From assembly GCF_001421805.1 (NCBI RefSeq), contig NZ_LMLC01000002.1:434001-498000 (forward strand): a stretch of DNA of 64,000 nucleotides, read 5' to 3'. Both the position numbers and the translations under genes were made by a program. The notes under the pieces are model-generated. The model was not told the DNA's origin. It made no database searches and saw only the letters and a program-made list of their open reading frames with translations. Shown here piece after piece: positions 35,838 through 44,304 of this stretch. This DNA comes from Sphingomonas sp. Leaf34. Lineage in GTDB: Bacteria; Pseudomonadota; Alphaproteobacteria; Sphingomonadales; Sphingomonadaceae. Positions within the stretch are counted from its first letter, which is position 1. Each line of letters begins with the position of its first letter.

Positions 35838-36503
35838 TCATGACTCATCCACCTCTACGAGAAGGCTATCGTCCACCATGGCGCATGTTCGTGCAGCGGT
35901 ATGGCGGACGCGATCGAGTTGTGCGGTCGCGTATGCGGTGCTCATGTTCGGCACGACGGACTCGATCATGACGTGCTCGCTCTGCTTCATGCCGAAGCCC
36001 CGCCACAGATAAACATCGAGGATCTCGCGCAAAGACAGCACCTGCCCGCGCTCGCTCAGCCAGTCGAGCGGCAGACCCGACGTGCTGAACGACAGGAGCG
36101 GCTTACCTGCCAGTCCCGGCTGTCCGCGCCGGTCGTGGACCGCACGGAACGAGTAGTTCGCGCCGAGGACGCGATCGATATACCCTTTCAGGATCGCCGG
36201 CGGCAGGCCGTACCAGATCGGATATACCAGCACGATCACGTCGGCGTCGCGGACATGACCCAGTTCCTCGGCGACGTCGGCGCGTGGCGCCCATCCGGCG
36301 TGGCCGGGGCGCTCGTCGTCCTTCAGCACCGGATCGAATCCCAGCGCATAGAGGTCGCGGACCACCGCCTGGTGACCGCACTCGCGGACGGCGACCGAAT
36401 AGGCATCGACGATCGCGCTGTCGAAACTTGTGGACGACGGGTTGGCGCCGATGACGAGGTGCGTCGCTCGCGCGGTCTGCAGTTCGGGAACAGCGGTGTT
36501 CAT
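35838..36503 (-). CDS. NAD(P)H dehydrogenase (quinone)-like flavoprotein
   Basis: 221 residues from the ATG at 36503, with GAGGA about 8 nt upstream. Flavodoxin-2 fold: LVIGANPSSTSFDSAIVDAY binds the FMN/FAD phosphate, and VLVYPIWYGLPPAILKGYIDRVL is the family's signature. Such enzymes reduce quinones or act as KefF-like partners. There is no Kef transporter nearby. It lies between two Usp genes and a LysE exporter on the same strand. Confidence 0.88.
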   Translation of the reverse strand: MNTAVPELQTARATHLVIGANPSSTSFDSAIVDAYSVAVRECGHQAVVRDLYALGFDPVLKDDERPGHAGWAPRADVAEELGHVRDADVIVLVYPIWYGLPPAILKGYIDRVLGANYSFRAVHDRRGQPGLAGKPLLSFSTSGLPLDWLSERGQVLSLREILDVYLWRGFGMKQSEHVMIESVVPNMSTAYATAQLDRVRHTAARTCAMVDDSLLVEVDES

Positions 36504-36625
36504 GGTCGGAGTCCTCGTCACGCCCCAGCATGATTGAGCCGGCCACATCATCGCCCGTGACGCAGGCGCGAGATATGCGTAGTTATACAGATGCCCCGCG
36601 CAGCCGTGCTGCCCGGGGCTGGCGG

Positions 36626-37276
36626 TCAAGCGGACGCGCGCGTGCTCCATGCGAGCCAACCCGCCACGGCCAAGAGTGCGACCGCGTAACTCCGGCCCAG
36701 CCATTCTGAGGTGCGGTTCTCAACCAATCTCTGCGACCGTGACGCGAGCGCGACGATGCCGCAATGGACCGTGGTGGCGATGACGAGATGCACTGATCCC
36801 AGGATCAACGCCTGCAATGGCAAGCTGCCGCGCGTACCGTCGAAGAAGCCCGGCAAGAGAACGGCGTAGAGAATCGCGGCCTTCACATTTAACAGGTTGG
36901 CAAGCAGCCCGCGCAAGAAAAGCCGCGCTCTTCGCAACGGCAGCGCGCGCATATCGGTCATCGTTGCTGGATGCCACGCATCGCACGCCAGCCAGACCAT
37001 GTAGACCACGCCGGACCAGCGCAACGTCTGGTAGACGTACCGGTTGTCGAGCGCGCCCTGCGCGACTCCGGCAACGGTTGCCGCGAGATAGAATGCCAGG
37101 CCGAGCGTCACGCCGGCGATGACTGTCAGTCCCGCGGATCGTCCCCGCTGCGCGGCGACGATGGCAAGATAGCCCATGTTCGGCCCGGGCGTCAGTTCGA
37201 TCAGCAGCGCCGTGGCGGTGAATCGCAACAGCGTCGGGAGCGCTATCGGGCCTAGCGTCAGCGCGATGTCATGCAT
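36626..37276 (-). CDS. LysE/RhtB family amino-acid exporter
   Basis: 216 residues with about six membrane segments. The family N-terminus is present as LIELTPGPNMGYLAIVAAQRGRSAG (read in pieces), followed by GVVYMVWLACDAW and NLLNVKAAILYAVLLPGF. Inner-membrane exporter of amino acids or small metabolites; substrate not predictable. The ATG at 37276 is followed by a hydrophobic segment. Confidence 0.9.
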   Translation of the reverse strand: MHDIALTLGPIALPTLLRFTATALLIELTPGPNMGYLAIVAAQRGRSAGLTVIAGVTLGLAFYLAATVAGVAQGALDNRYVYQTLRWSGVVYMVWLACDAWHPATMTDMRALPLRRARLFLRGLLANLLNVKAAILYAVLLPGFFDGTRGSLPLQALILGSVHLVIATTVHCGIVALASRSQRLVENRTSEWLGRSYAVALLAVAGWLAWSTRASA

Positions 37277-37346
37277 GATCTACCGTCCACCGCGTATCGC
37301 ACGTGTTCGTCCGCGAGACTTGGGGCCTGGCGAGACAGGATTTCGC

Positions 37347-38174
37347 TCAGCCCACGATCAGGATGGGGACCGTGCTGGACTCTACGAAGTCGCGGGTTAC
37401 TCCCCCCAGCACGATGTCGCGGACGCGCGTATGCGCGAACCCGCCGATCACGAGCAGATCGGCGTTCTGCTCCTTGGCATAGAGCGTCAGCGTTTCGGCG
37501 GGGGGTTTCTCCGCGTTGACGATCCAGTGCCCCTGCGCTGTGAAGCCGTGCCGGGACAGATGCCGCTTCACCTCGCCATGCGCATCCTTCTCTCGCTCGC
37601 ATTGATGCAGCTTGTCGCCGACCGTCACGATATCGATGACCGCGTCGGGTTCCGCCAGCTGAATCAGCGCGTGCAGCGCGCGTGTGGCTTCGGGCGATGG
37701 CGTCCAGCCGAGTATCGCCCGATGAACCCGGGTGATGTCGGCGTCGAAGGGCAGGATCAGCAGCGGTGTACCGCTCGCCCGGATCAGCGTCTGCGCGACA
37801 CGCCGTCGCAGCCATGGTGTCGCCCATGTTTCGAGCGCGCCCAAGACGATGATATCCGCCACCTGCCGGCTCCGCCGCAGATCTCCCGCGAGCCATGCCA
37901 CATCGTCGTGAAAGCCGAAGACATCCCTGGCGGCGCCGAAATCCCGCAATGCGCCCTGCACCTGCGCAACGTTGGCGGCATCGTCGCCCATCAGGACGAC
38001 CTCGGGCACGTACAGCGCGCCGAAGGGGGCCAGAGCCGGGGAGGTCATCGGTGCCGGCGTAAGAACGGCGACCTCCAGATGGGCGCCGCTCGCTTCCGCA
38101 AACCGAGCGACCGTCCGGAGGAAGGGGGCAGCGACATCGCCATTGTCGACGACGGCCAGAACGCTCTTGAGCAT
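37347..38174 (-). CDS. Tandem universal stress protein
   Basis: 275 residues from the ATG at 38174, preceded by AAGGAGAAG. Two Usp domains: 1-150, opening MLKSVLAVVDNGD, and 150-275, ending with the GGFAHTRVRDIVLGGVTRD glycine motif (ATP-binding type). Related in architecture to the Usp at 34814-35626. Its upstream region contains a four-copy 8-bp tandem repeat that might affect transcription. Confidence 0.9.
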   Translation of the reverse strand: MLKSVLAVVDNGDVAAPFLRTVARFAEASGAHLEVAVLTPAPMTSPALAPFGALYVPEVVLMGDDAANVAQVQGALRDFGAARDVFGFHDDVAWLAGDLRRSRQVADIIVLGALETWATPWLRRRVAQTLIRASGTPLLILPFDADITRVHRAILGWTPSPEATRALHALIQLAEPDAVIDIVTVGDKLHQCEREKDAHGEVKRHLSRHGFTAQGHWIVNAEKPPAETLTLYAKEQNADLLVIGGFAHTRVRDIVLGGVTRDFVESSTVPILIVG

Positions 38175-38347
38175 GATCACTTCTCCTTGCACCAGCAATG
38201 ACAGCCAAATGCGCCGGTGGCCTTGCGTAGATTCCCGTAGGTCCGGGAAAGTGATGCCGTCGATCATAGAGGCTGATAACGCAGTCGCGCGACGGACAGC
38301 CGACCCAGACGATCCGTCGTGGTGATAAAAAAGGAGGCCAGACCCGA

Positions 38348-38379
38348 GTGTACGGGTGTACGGGTGTACGGGTGTACGG
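38348..38379. repeat. Tandem repeat, 4 x GTGTACGG
   Basis: Four exact, contiguous copies of the octamer GTGTACGG, about 175 bp upstream of the Usp start and before the truncated MFS gene on the other strand. The unit contains GTAC, so each copy carries a small palindrome. Copy number could vary by slippage. Confidence 0.9.
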
Positions 38380-38559
38380 TACAAAAGCTGCTGCGTCATA
38401 GTCTAGTAAGTACATTCGCCGTTTGAATCAGAGAATGATCCAGATCGGCCTAAATGCCGGCTGCGAATGGCGAACGATTCGTTCGCGTAGACGAGCCGGC
38501 GTAGCAAATCACGTTTCAACGAACTTTCTTGCCTATACGCGCCGCAAGCTGCTGCCACT

Positions 38560-39082
38560 GATCGCGTGTCTTTTCAAGAATTTCGGGCTTGACCTGAAAC
38601 ATACAGCGCCGTTCTTGGGCGGCGTGCTATTGGGTGGCGTCGTCGGCGACGGGGTCGGCGCAGCGGTGAGCGATTATATCTACCGCAGGGCTGGCAGCCT
38701 GCAGGCAGCGCGGCGCAACCTGATCATCGTCGGGATGGTCGGCGCGTTCGTGTTCCTCGTGCCCATTGTCCTCACCCATGATCTGACCACGGTCGCAATA
38801 TGCCTGTCGCTCGCGTTCTTCTTCTCCGAGCTTGTGGTGGCGCCGATCTGGGCCGTCCCGATGGATATCGTGCCGTACTATGCCGGCACCGCCAGCGGCA
38901 TGATGAATTTCGGCTTCGGGATAGCTGGTATCCTCTCTCCGCTGGTGTTCGGCGCGGCGGTAAACATGACGGGAAGCTGGTCGATCCCGTTCTTTGCTTC
39001 GCTAGCGCTACTCCTGGTCGGCGCCGGTCTGTCGTTCTTCATGCACCCGGAAAAGTCGTCTCAGGCCAACGGACCTCGCTGA
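38560..39082 (+). pseudogene. 5'-truncated MFS transporter (C-terminal half)
   Basis: The open frame runs 38423-39082, but only residues from about 48 on look like an MFS protein: KNFGLDLKHTAPF, VVGDGVGAAVSDYIYRRAGSLQAARRN and six C-terminal membrane segments. The pattern resembles sugar-acid (ACS-family) symporters. The N-terminal six helices are missing, and the first 45 codons have no homology pattern, so this is a deletion remnant. It lies at the left edge of the decayed region. Confidence 0.75.
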
Positions 39083-39258
39083 GTCGGACGGGGAAAGCGC
39101 TGCGTGGCATGACCTGATGACCTATTGCACGCAATCAAATCGCCCTGATCTCGGTCGGGACCCAGGATAGAACGATCTGGCGCGTATCTGAACAGCTGCA
39201 TTGCGCCGCCGACCGGAAGCAGGCAGCTTGCGCGTCCACGCAAAAGGGAGACCGGATT

Positions 39259-39828
39259 GTGTCTGTTGCTGTCCTGGATAGCCATCGGCTGACGCTCATC
39301 GCACTCGTCCCCGACCAGGCCATTTCCATCTTCGAGCGGTTCCGGGAGTTTCCGCGGTTTGGCGAAGCGCAGCATATCGCGGTGCGCAATCGTACTGCCG
39401 CTGAGCGCACGGCGCTGGCCGCGCGGATCGATGCCGCCGTATCGGCGTCCGATCGAGCTGTCATGCTCCTGGCGCAGGGTAGTGCCTGTGCGGCGGCCGC
39501 ATGGTGGGCGCGACTGTCACCGAAAGCCTATACCGCAAACGTCGCCGGTGCCTTGCTGGTCGCGCCCGAAGGCACCAGCTCGCATAACCGTCATTTTGCG
39601 GCGCCGAAAATCGGCCTGCCCTTCCCGTCGATCGTCGTCGGCGCCGATGACGAAGCGCAGCGCCTGGGCGTGGAATGGGGCAGTCGCCTCATCGATGGCC
39701 CGCTCCTTAGCGCGGCAACGGCACCGACCAATCGCCTGCGCGCCATCATCGAACGCTTCACTTCCGCCGTCGTCGAGCGTGACGTCGATGCCGCGTACCG
39801 CATCATCCAGGCGATCGGCGACGCCTAG
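39259..39828 (+). CDS. RBBP9/YdeN-like alpha/beta hydrolase, possibly inactive
   Basis: 189 residues from a GTG at 39259, with AAAAGGGAG about 9 nt upstream. ANVAGALLVAPEGT, LPFPSIVVGADDE and LGVEWGSRLIDG match the serine-hydrolase RBBP9 family. The nucleophile elbow reads AQGSACAA instead of the usual HSLG, and the late catalytic GHIN His motif is absent. It may be a non-catalytic or diverged member. Function unknown. Confidence 0.6.
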   Translation: MSVAVLDSHRLTLIALVPDQAISIFERFREFPRFGEAQHIAVRNRTAAERTALAARIDAAVSASDRAVMLLAQGSACAAAAWWARLSPKAYTANVAGALLVAPEGTSSHNRHFAAPKIGLPFPSIVVGADDEAQRLGVEWGSRLIDGPLLSAATAPTNRLRAIIERFTSAVVERDVDAAYRIIQAIGDA

Positions 39829-40015
39829 CTGGACGCCGGCCCTCTCGTGAGAGCAGCCGATGCTCGGACCATGCGAGCGCCCTGTCGGAGATCGCCAGAC
39901 TTCATATCTGGGGCGACGCTCGCGGATCATCGTGAAGAAGCAAACGTATCCCGACGGCGCACCTTTGCTTGCTTTGATTCCCTTCTATCGAGCGGGTTTT
40001 GGCGCAGCAAAGAAG

Positions 40016-40450
40016 GTGGATATCCGAAATCTCGTCGCGAGGATGCCCGTCAACGCGTTACCCACGCTCGCCATCGCCGTCCTGATCTACGCCGGCGCGT
40101 TCGCGCTTATCGCGGTTCACGCGCAGGGTCCGCTTCCCGTGCTGATCGGGCTCGGCGGATGGCTGGTCGCCTGGCAGGGATCGCTGTAGCACGAGACGAT
40201 TGACGGCCATCCAAACGTGATCGGCCGCGTCGACGGCGGGATTGACTTTGCCCCCTTGTCGCTCTGGCTGCCGTATCGGCCGTATCGCCGAAGCCATCCG
40301 CCGCATCATGCCGCCAGCGTGATCACCGACCCCCAGCACGATCCTGAATCGCGCTACCGCCTCTCCCGCCACGGCACCCTCGCCGCCACGCTGCAAACGA
40401 CCTTGGTCGGCCTTGAGGGCCGCACCCCAGGAAAACGGTTATTGAAACGG
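40016..40450 (+). pseudogene. Fatty acid desaturase fragment with an in-frame amber stop
   Basis: Read through the TAG at 40187-40189 and the frame is continuous. Upstream: membrane-type sequence ending LIGLGGWLVAWQGSL. Downstream: HETIDGHP, then PPLSLWLPYR-like FAPLSLWLPYRPYR, then HPPHH and TDPQHDPESRY. These correspond to the first histidine boxes of membrane fatty acid desaturases. The TAG probably replaced a CAG (Gln) before the first box. The C-terminal half is missing after about 40450. A decayed gene. Confidence 0.75.
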
Positions 40451-40608
40451 GCGTTTCGGATGCGTCATTCTTTTGCGTCGGCGAAATTTTCTCGGTTTCC
40501 CACCATGCATTGTGCGATGCAAACTCTCTTTGCGTCAGGCCGACTGCGAACATGTCAGCTGGCTCTTTTCCAGCACTGTCGTAAGTTGCTTCGATCGAGG
40601 AGTAGCAG

Positions 40609-41313
40609 ATGAATAACAAGGCATCAGCATGGGCCCGTACAACCACGGGAATTAGCGTAGCCGTCGCAGCGATCAGCGCTCATGCGCAGTTCGTCCCGTC
40701 CGCTGGATACAGCGGTAATGGATCGCGACCGGGCGTCGCGGTGCCGTCAGATCTGAGCGCGCCGGCACTTACCCGCATCCCTGATACGACGGTATCAAAC
40801 GTGTTCCGCGTCGATCCGGCCTACACGCGCGGCTCGGCTGTAGGCCATGCCAAGGTTGTTGGCGCATTTGCGATAGCCGAAACGAGCAAATCGCATGTCG
40901 TAGCCGCATGGTCCACGGGTTTTCTGCCCGTTACTGTCTCATTGAGTGACGGTCGCTGCTACGTGCTCGAAGCTGATTATGAGGGAGGCACACTCTCCAA
41001 TGGCCGGTTGAGCAAAACAGGATGTGAGGGGCCGCGATCGTTGTATGAACCGGCCGCTCCTCCGGCACCGGCCAACCGCTCACTACGGTTCATAGGGGCA
41101 GCATGGGGCTACAGCGCTTGGGTTGATGATCGGGCGAAGGTCACCATCGTTACCGCGCCGGGAACAGCAATCTTCAAACCTCTTTTCACGGCTCAAATGA
41201 CGTCCACCGCCATCATGGCAATGAGCAGCCCTGACTCCCCTAGTGGCAATGTCACGTTGGTCGGTAAAATCAGAGGTCGACTGACGATCGCGACGCTGGA
41301 AGTAGGGTATTGA
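40609..41313 (+). CDS. Hypothetical secreted protein
   Basis: 234 residues from the ATG at 40609, with AGGAG 7 nt upstream. Signal peptide about 1-27 (AISAHAQ). The mature part is rich in Ala, Ser, Pro and Gly with a beta-type pattern. Two cysteines (in GRCYVLE and KTGCEG) could pair. I recognise no family. It lies between the desaturase remnant and the HxlR gene, and its codon use resembles the host. Confidence 0.6.
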   Translation: MNNKASAWARTTTGISVAVAAISAHAQFVPSAGYSGNGSRPGVAVPSDLSAPALTRIPDTTVSNVFRVDPAYTRGSAVGHAKVVGAFAIAETSKSHVVAAWSTGFLPVTVSLSDGRCYVLEADYEGGTLSNGRLSKTGCEGPRSLYEPAAPPAPANRSLRFIGAAWGYSAWVDDRAKVTIVTAPGTAIFKPLFTAQMTSTAIMAMSSPDSPSGNVTLVGKIRGRLTIATLEVGY

Positions 41314-41364
41314 CGCTGATCCAAAACTTTTGGTTTTGCATCACAAATGTCTGGGATAATTGGA

Positions 41365-41381
41365 AAGCGGACGGTCCGCTT
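41365..41381. repeat. 17-bp near-perfect palindrome
   Basis: AAGCGGAC-G-GTCCGCTT is an 8-bp inverted repeat around one base, between the convergent ends of the secreted-protein gene and the HxlR gene. It could be a terminator stem or a dispersed intergenic repeat; GGAAAGCGG-type sequence also occurs at 44215-44225. Confidence 0.6.
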
Positions 41382-41484
41382 ACGGTGCGATTTATTCAGA
41401 TAGCAGACATAGTGGGATGCGGCCTTTCCGAAGACGATGCTATTTCTGGACGGCTAAGCCTGTAAGCCTATCTCACCTTCAGGG

Positions 41485-41916
41485 TTATTCTGCCGTGTGT
41501 TGTCGATCAAACATCTCGCGTGACGTCCGAAAGCTGTCGACGTTCTCGACGATCCACGTCCACAGGGGGACCATCATGAGCAGCAGCTTCAGTCCGGTTT
41601 CGGACAGAGCATATTCTACGTGAGGAACGACCTCCTCGAAGTCGTGACGCACCACCAATCCATCGCGCTCCAGATGGCGCAGCGTGCGCGTCAGCATCCG
41701 CTGCGTGATACCGTGCATCCGTCGCCCGATTTCCGCATGGCGAAGCTGGCCGTACACGCCGAGCGTATGGATGACGCCAAGCGACCAGCGGTTGCCGGCA
41801 TGGGCCAACACCTCACGGCGAACCCCGTCGTCATCGTCCCGCAGGCCATCGCACACCGTTTGCGAATATCGGAGGATGTCCTCCTCGCTTAGAGATTGAA
41901 CGGCAGTATCACGCAT
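41485..41916 (-). CDS. HxlR-family transcriptional regulator
   Basis: 143 residues from the ATG at 41916; a GTG at 41931 would add five. Winged-helix HxlR domain: AHAGNRWSLGVIHTLGVYGQLRHAEIGRRMHGITQRMLTRTLRHLE (read in pieces) and the YALSETGLKLL wing. HxlR proteins often control an adjacent oxidoreductase in response to aldehydes or quinones. It is divergent from the NmrA-like gene (70-bp gap), its likely target. Confidence 0.9.
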   Translation of the reverse strand: MRDTAVQSLSEEDILRYSQTVCDGLRDDDDGVRREVLAHAGNRWSLGVIHTLGVYGQLRHAEIGRRMHGITQRMLTRTLRHLERDGLVVRHDFEEVVPHVEYALSETGLKLLLMMVPLWTWIVENVDSFRTSREMFDRQHTAE

Positions 41917-41985
41917 GTACCCATCTTTCACGCTTGCCCGTGGCTTGCCAGATCACCGGCATCCAAGGTGAAACGAGTTAGAACG

Positions 41986-42942
41986 ATGAACGATACAGTC
42001 TCCAATGTGAAATCCCGCAATATCCTCGTTCTGGGTGCCGGCGAGCTTGGGATGCCTGTGCTCCGCAATCTGGCGCGTCGCGCCAAGGGCATCGACGGTG
42101 CCAAGATCAGCGTCCTTCTCCGCGAGAGTGCCGTCGAGTCGGGCGATCCCTCCAGGCAGCGTGACATCGCCGAAATCCGCGAAGCCGGGATCGAGATCGT
42201 GCTCGGCGACCTGGTGAACGACACGATCGAGGAGCTGGCATCGCTCTTTTCGGACTACGATACGGTGATCGGCTGCGCGGGCTACGCAGCCGGGATCAAC
42301 ACGCCGATGAAGCTCGCCAAGGCGGCGCTGCAATCCGGTATCCCGCGCTATTTTCCGTGGCAGTTCGGCGTCGACTTCGAGGCGATCGGCCGCGGCGGGC
42401 CGCAGGACATCTTCGATGCCCAGCTCGACGTGCGCGAGCTGCTGCGCTCGCAGGACAAGACCGAGTGGGTCATCATCTCCACGGGCATGTTCATGAGCTA
42501 CCTGTTCGAGCCGGACTTTGGTGTCGTCGATCTGGAGAAGAGCGAGGTTCACGCGCTCGGCAGCCTCGATACCGCTGTGACGCTGACGACGCCGGATGAC
42601 ATCGGCGTGCTGACCGCCGAGATCGTATTCTTCGAGCCGACGATCCGCAACGAGATCGTCTTCCTGGCCGGTGACACCGTCACCTATGGCGAGGTCGCGG
42701 ACAAATTGGAGGTGGCACTGGGCCGGGCCTTCAAGCGGTCGGTTTGGACCGTGCCTTTCCTGATGGAAGAGCTAGCGAACGATCCGACAAACATGATGCG
42801 CAAGTACCGCGCCGCATTCGCGATCGGTCGCGGTGTGTCGTGGCCGAAGACAGGCACGTTCAATGATCGGCAGGGTCTTTCGGTCACCGACGTTGCGGCC
42901 CTGATCGGTGCCGATCTGCGAGGGGCGCAATCAGATAAGTGA
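41986..42942 (+). CDS. NmrA/isoflavone-reductase-like NAD(P)-binding oxidoreductase
   Basis: 318 residues from the ATG at 41986. Rossmann start ILVLGAGELGMPVLRNLA, then VLGDLVNDTIEELASLF and GCAGYAAG. PRYFPWQFGVDFEAIGRGG is typical of aromatic-alcohol-reductase NmrA relatives. The substrate is unknown. Divergent from an HxlR regulator, which probably regulates it. Confidence 0.88.
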   Translation: MNDTVSNVKSRNILVLGAGELGMPVLRNLARRAKGIDGAKISVLLRESAVESGDPSRQRDIAEIREAGIEIVLGDLVNDTIEELASLFSDYDTVIGCAGYAAGINTPMKLAKAALQSGIPRYFPWQFGVDFEAIGRGGPQDIFDAQLDVRELLRSQDKTEWVIISTGMFMSYLFEPDFGVVDLEKSEVHALGSLDTAVTLTTPDDIGVLTAEIVFFEPTIRNEIVFLAGDTVTYGEVADKLEVALGRAFKRSVWTVPFLMEELANDPTNMMRKYRAAFAIGRGVSWPKTGTFNDRQGLSVTDVAALIGADLRGAQSDK

Positions 42943-43050
42943 TGGAGGCGGGATGACTATAGAAAACTTCCCAAAGACGCCTCCAGAGTGGGACAGTTGC
43001 CCCGGCGATCACGCCGATAGCGATCTGGCGCAGCTTGCTGCCCAAAATCC

Positions 43051-43095
43051 GTTCCCGATTGGCATTTCCCGACTAGCCAATCGGAGACGGGGAAC
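43051..43095. terminator. Nested inverted repeat downstream of the NmrA-like gene
   Basis: CCGATTGGC (43055-43063) and GCCAATCGG (43076-43084) form a perfect 9-bp stem with a 12-nt loop. Outer GTTCCC and GGGAAC arms also pair. Position about 110 bp after the gene suggests termination or a mobile intergenic repeat. Confidence 0.4.
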
Positions 43096-43101
43096 AGGAA
43101 G

Positions 43102-43161
43102 GATCGCGCTCGACGAATGGCCATTATGGGCGCCCCGATTGCCAGCCTGAACGTCCAAAAG
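43102..43161. repeat. Degenerate direct repeat, left copy
   Basis: A 60-nt segment starting near GATCGCGCTCGACGAATGG aligns without gaps to 44152-44211. I counted about 45 of 60 matches by eye, including an exact GCCAGCCTGAACGTCC block. The two copies flank the broken SDR gene. Confidence 0.65.
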
Positions 43162-43256
43162 TGGGCGAGACTGCTAAGCAACTCGAAAAGACTGCTGATT
43201 GGGGACGGTTGCGGCTTCCAGACCATGCACTCGAAGCCACCGATCGTCAGAACTTG

Positions 43257-44011
43257 CTAAAGTTTTACGGCCGCGTTGCCGCCATCCGCCCAAAGCGCCG
43301 ATCCCGTGACGAAACTCGACATATTGCTGGCCAGGAACAGCGCTGCCTGGGCGATCTCCTCGGGGTGAGCGATCCGCTTCATCGCATGGAGGCCGGCAGC
43401 CCATTCGCGCTGGCCGTCATCGCCGGCCATGTCGGTCGCTGTGCCCCCCCGGCAGGAGCGCGTTGGCGCGAATGCCGACTGCGGCATAATCGGCTGTGAT
43501 GCCACGCACCAGGCCCATAATCCCAGCCTTGGCTGCCCCATACGCGCCCATGCCAGGCAGACCCACGCTATTGCTAACGAAGCTGCCTGTGAAACCAAGC
43601 GCGCCGCCCCCTTGCTCGATCATGGCAGGGATCTGCGCTCGGGCGCCAAGAAAGGCCGCAGTCAGATTCACTGCCAGCACGTCCGACCATTGGCGAGGCT
43701 CAATCTCGGCAAGTGGCCCAAATGGTCCCAACCGAGCCAGCATTGTTGAAGGCGATGTGCAAGCCGCCAAACGTATTATGTGCTGCGGCAACCGCCTCAT
43801 CGTGCGTGCGCGCTTTCGTGACGTCACCAATGATGGCGCGCGCGCGACCACCTCGATCCTCGATTTTATCAACAGCCAGTTCCAACGACGCTTTCCGCCG
43901 GGCAACGAGCACCACGGACGCTCCGTGCGCGGCAAACAATTTTGCAGCCGCCTTGCCGATGCCAGAACTAGCTCCCGTGATAATCGCGACCTTACCGTCC
44001 AGCAGTTTCAT
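43257..44011 (-). pseudogene. Short-chain dehydrogenase (SDR) with two frameshifts
   Basis: Full-length SDR in three frames. Frame 1: MKLLDGKVAIITGASSGIG (cofactor loop) to AFNNAG. Frame 2: LGPFGPLAEI, then the catalytic YGAAKAG to ANALLPGG. Frame 3: TATDMAGD to TGSALWADGGNAAVKL. Both shifts are explained by one extra base each: one near 43730 (CGGTTGGG) and one in the C7/G7 tract at 43444-43450. Corrected, the protein has all SDR motifs (TGxxxGxG, NNAG, YxxxK). Either a recent pseudogene, phase-variable, or an assembly error. Confidence 0.85.
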
Positions 44012-44151
44012 TTATCGGCTCCTTCATGGAGGCTATCGGCTATTCAGCCTTTCTGCTGTGCGCGTCCCGTTCCTTGTCATCGAAGTCATTAGATGACTCT
44101 GGTCTGGGTGAGCTTCCGCGCGTGGGATCTCATAGCGGGAGTCGCCCCGGC

Positions 44152-44211
44152 GATCGCGCTTGACGAATGACCGTCATCGGGATCCGGATCGCCAGCCTGA
44201 ACGTCCGGGGT
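44152..44211. repeat. Degenerate direct repeat, right copy
   Basis: Same orientation as 43102-43161, 1050 bp apart, on the other side of the SDR pseudogene. Both copies are noncoding as far as can be seen. Possibly the scars of a past duplication or insertion. Confidence 0.65.
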
Positions 44212-44304
44212 GGGAGGAAAGCGGCACGGCAGCTTTCTGGCGCAGACGATGCGGCCATTCCTTCAAAATCCGCTTAGCACGACCTGAACGCCTGACGCTC
44301 CTGA

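Noticed and set aside
38348..38379. Possible CRISPR repeat or phage attachment site
   Set aside because: Units are only 8 bp and contiguous without spacers, and no integrase or tRNA is nearby.
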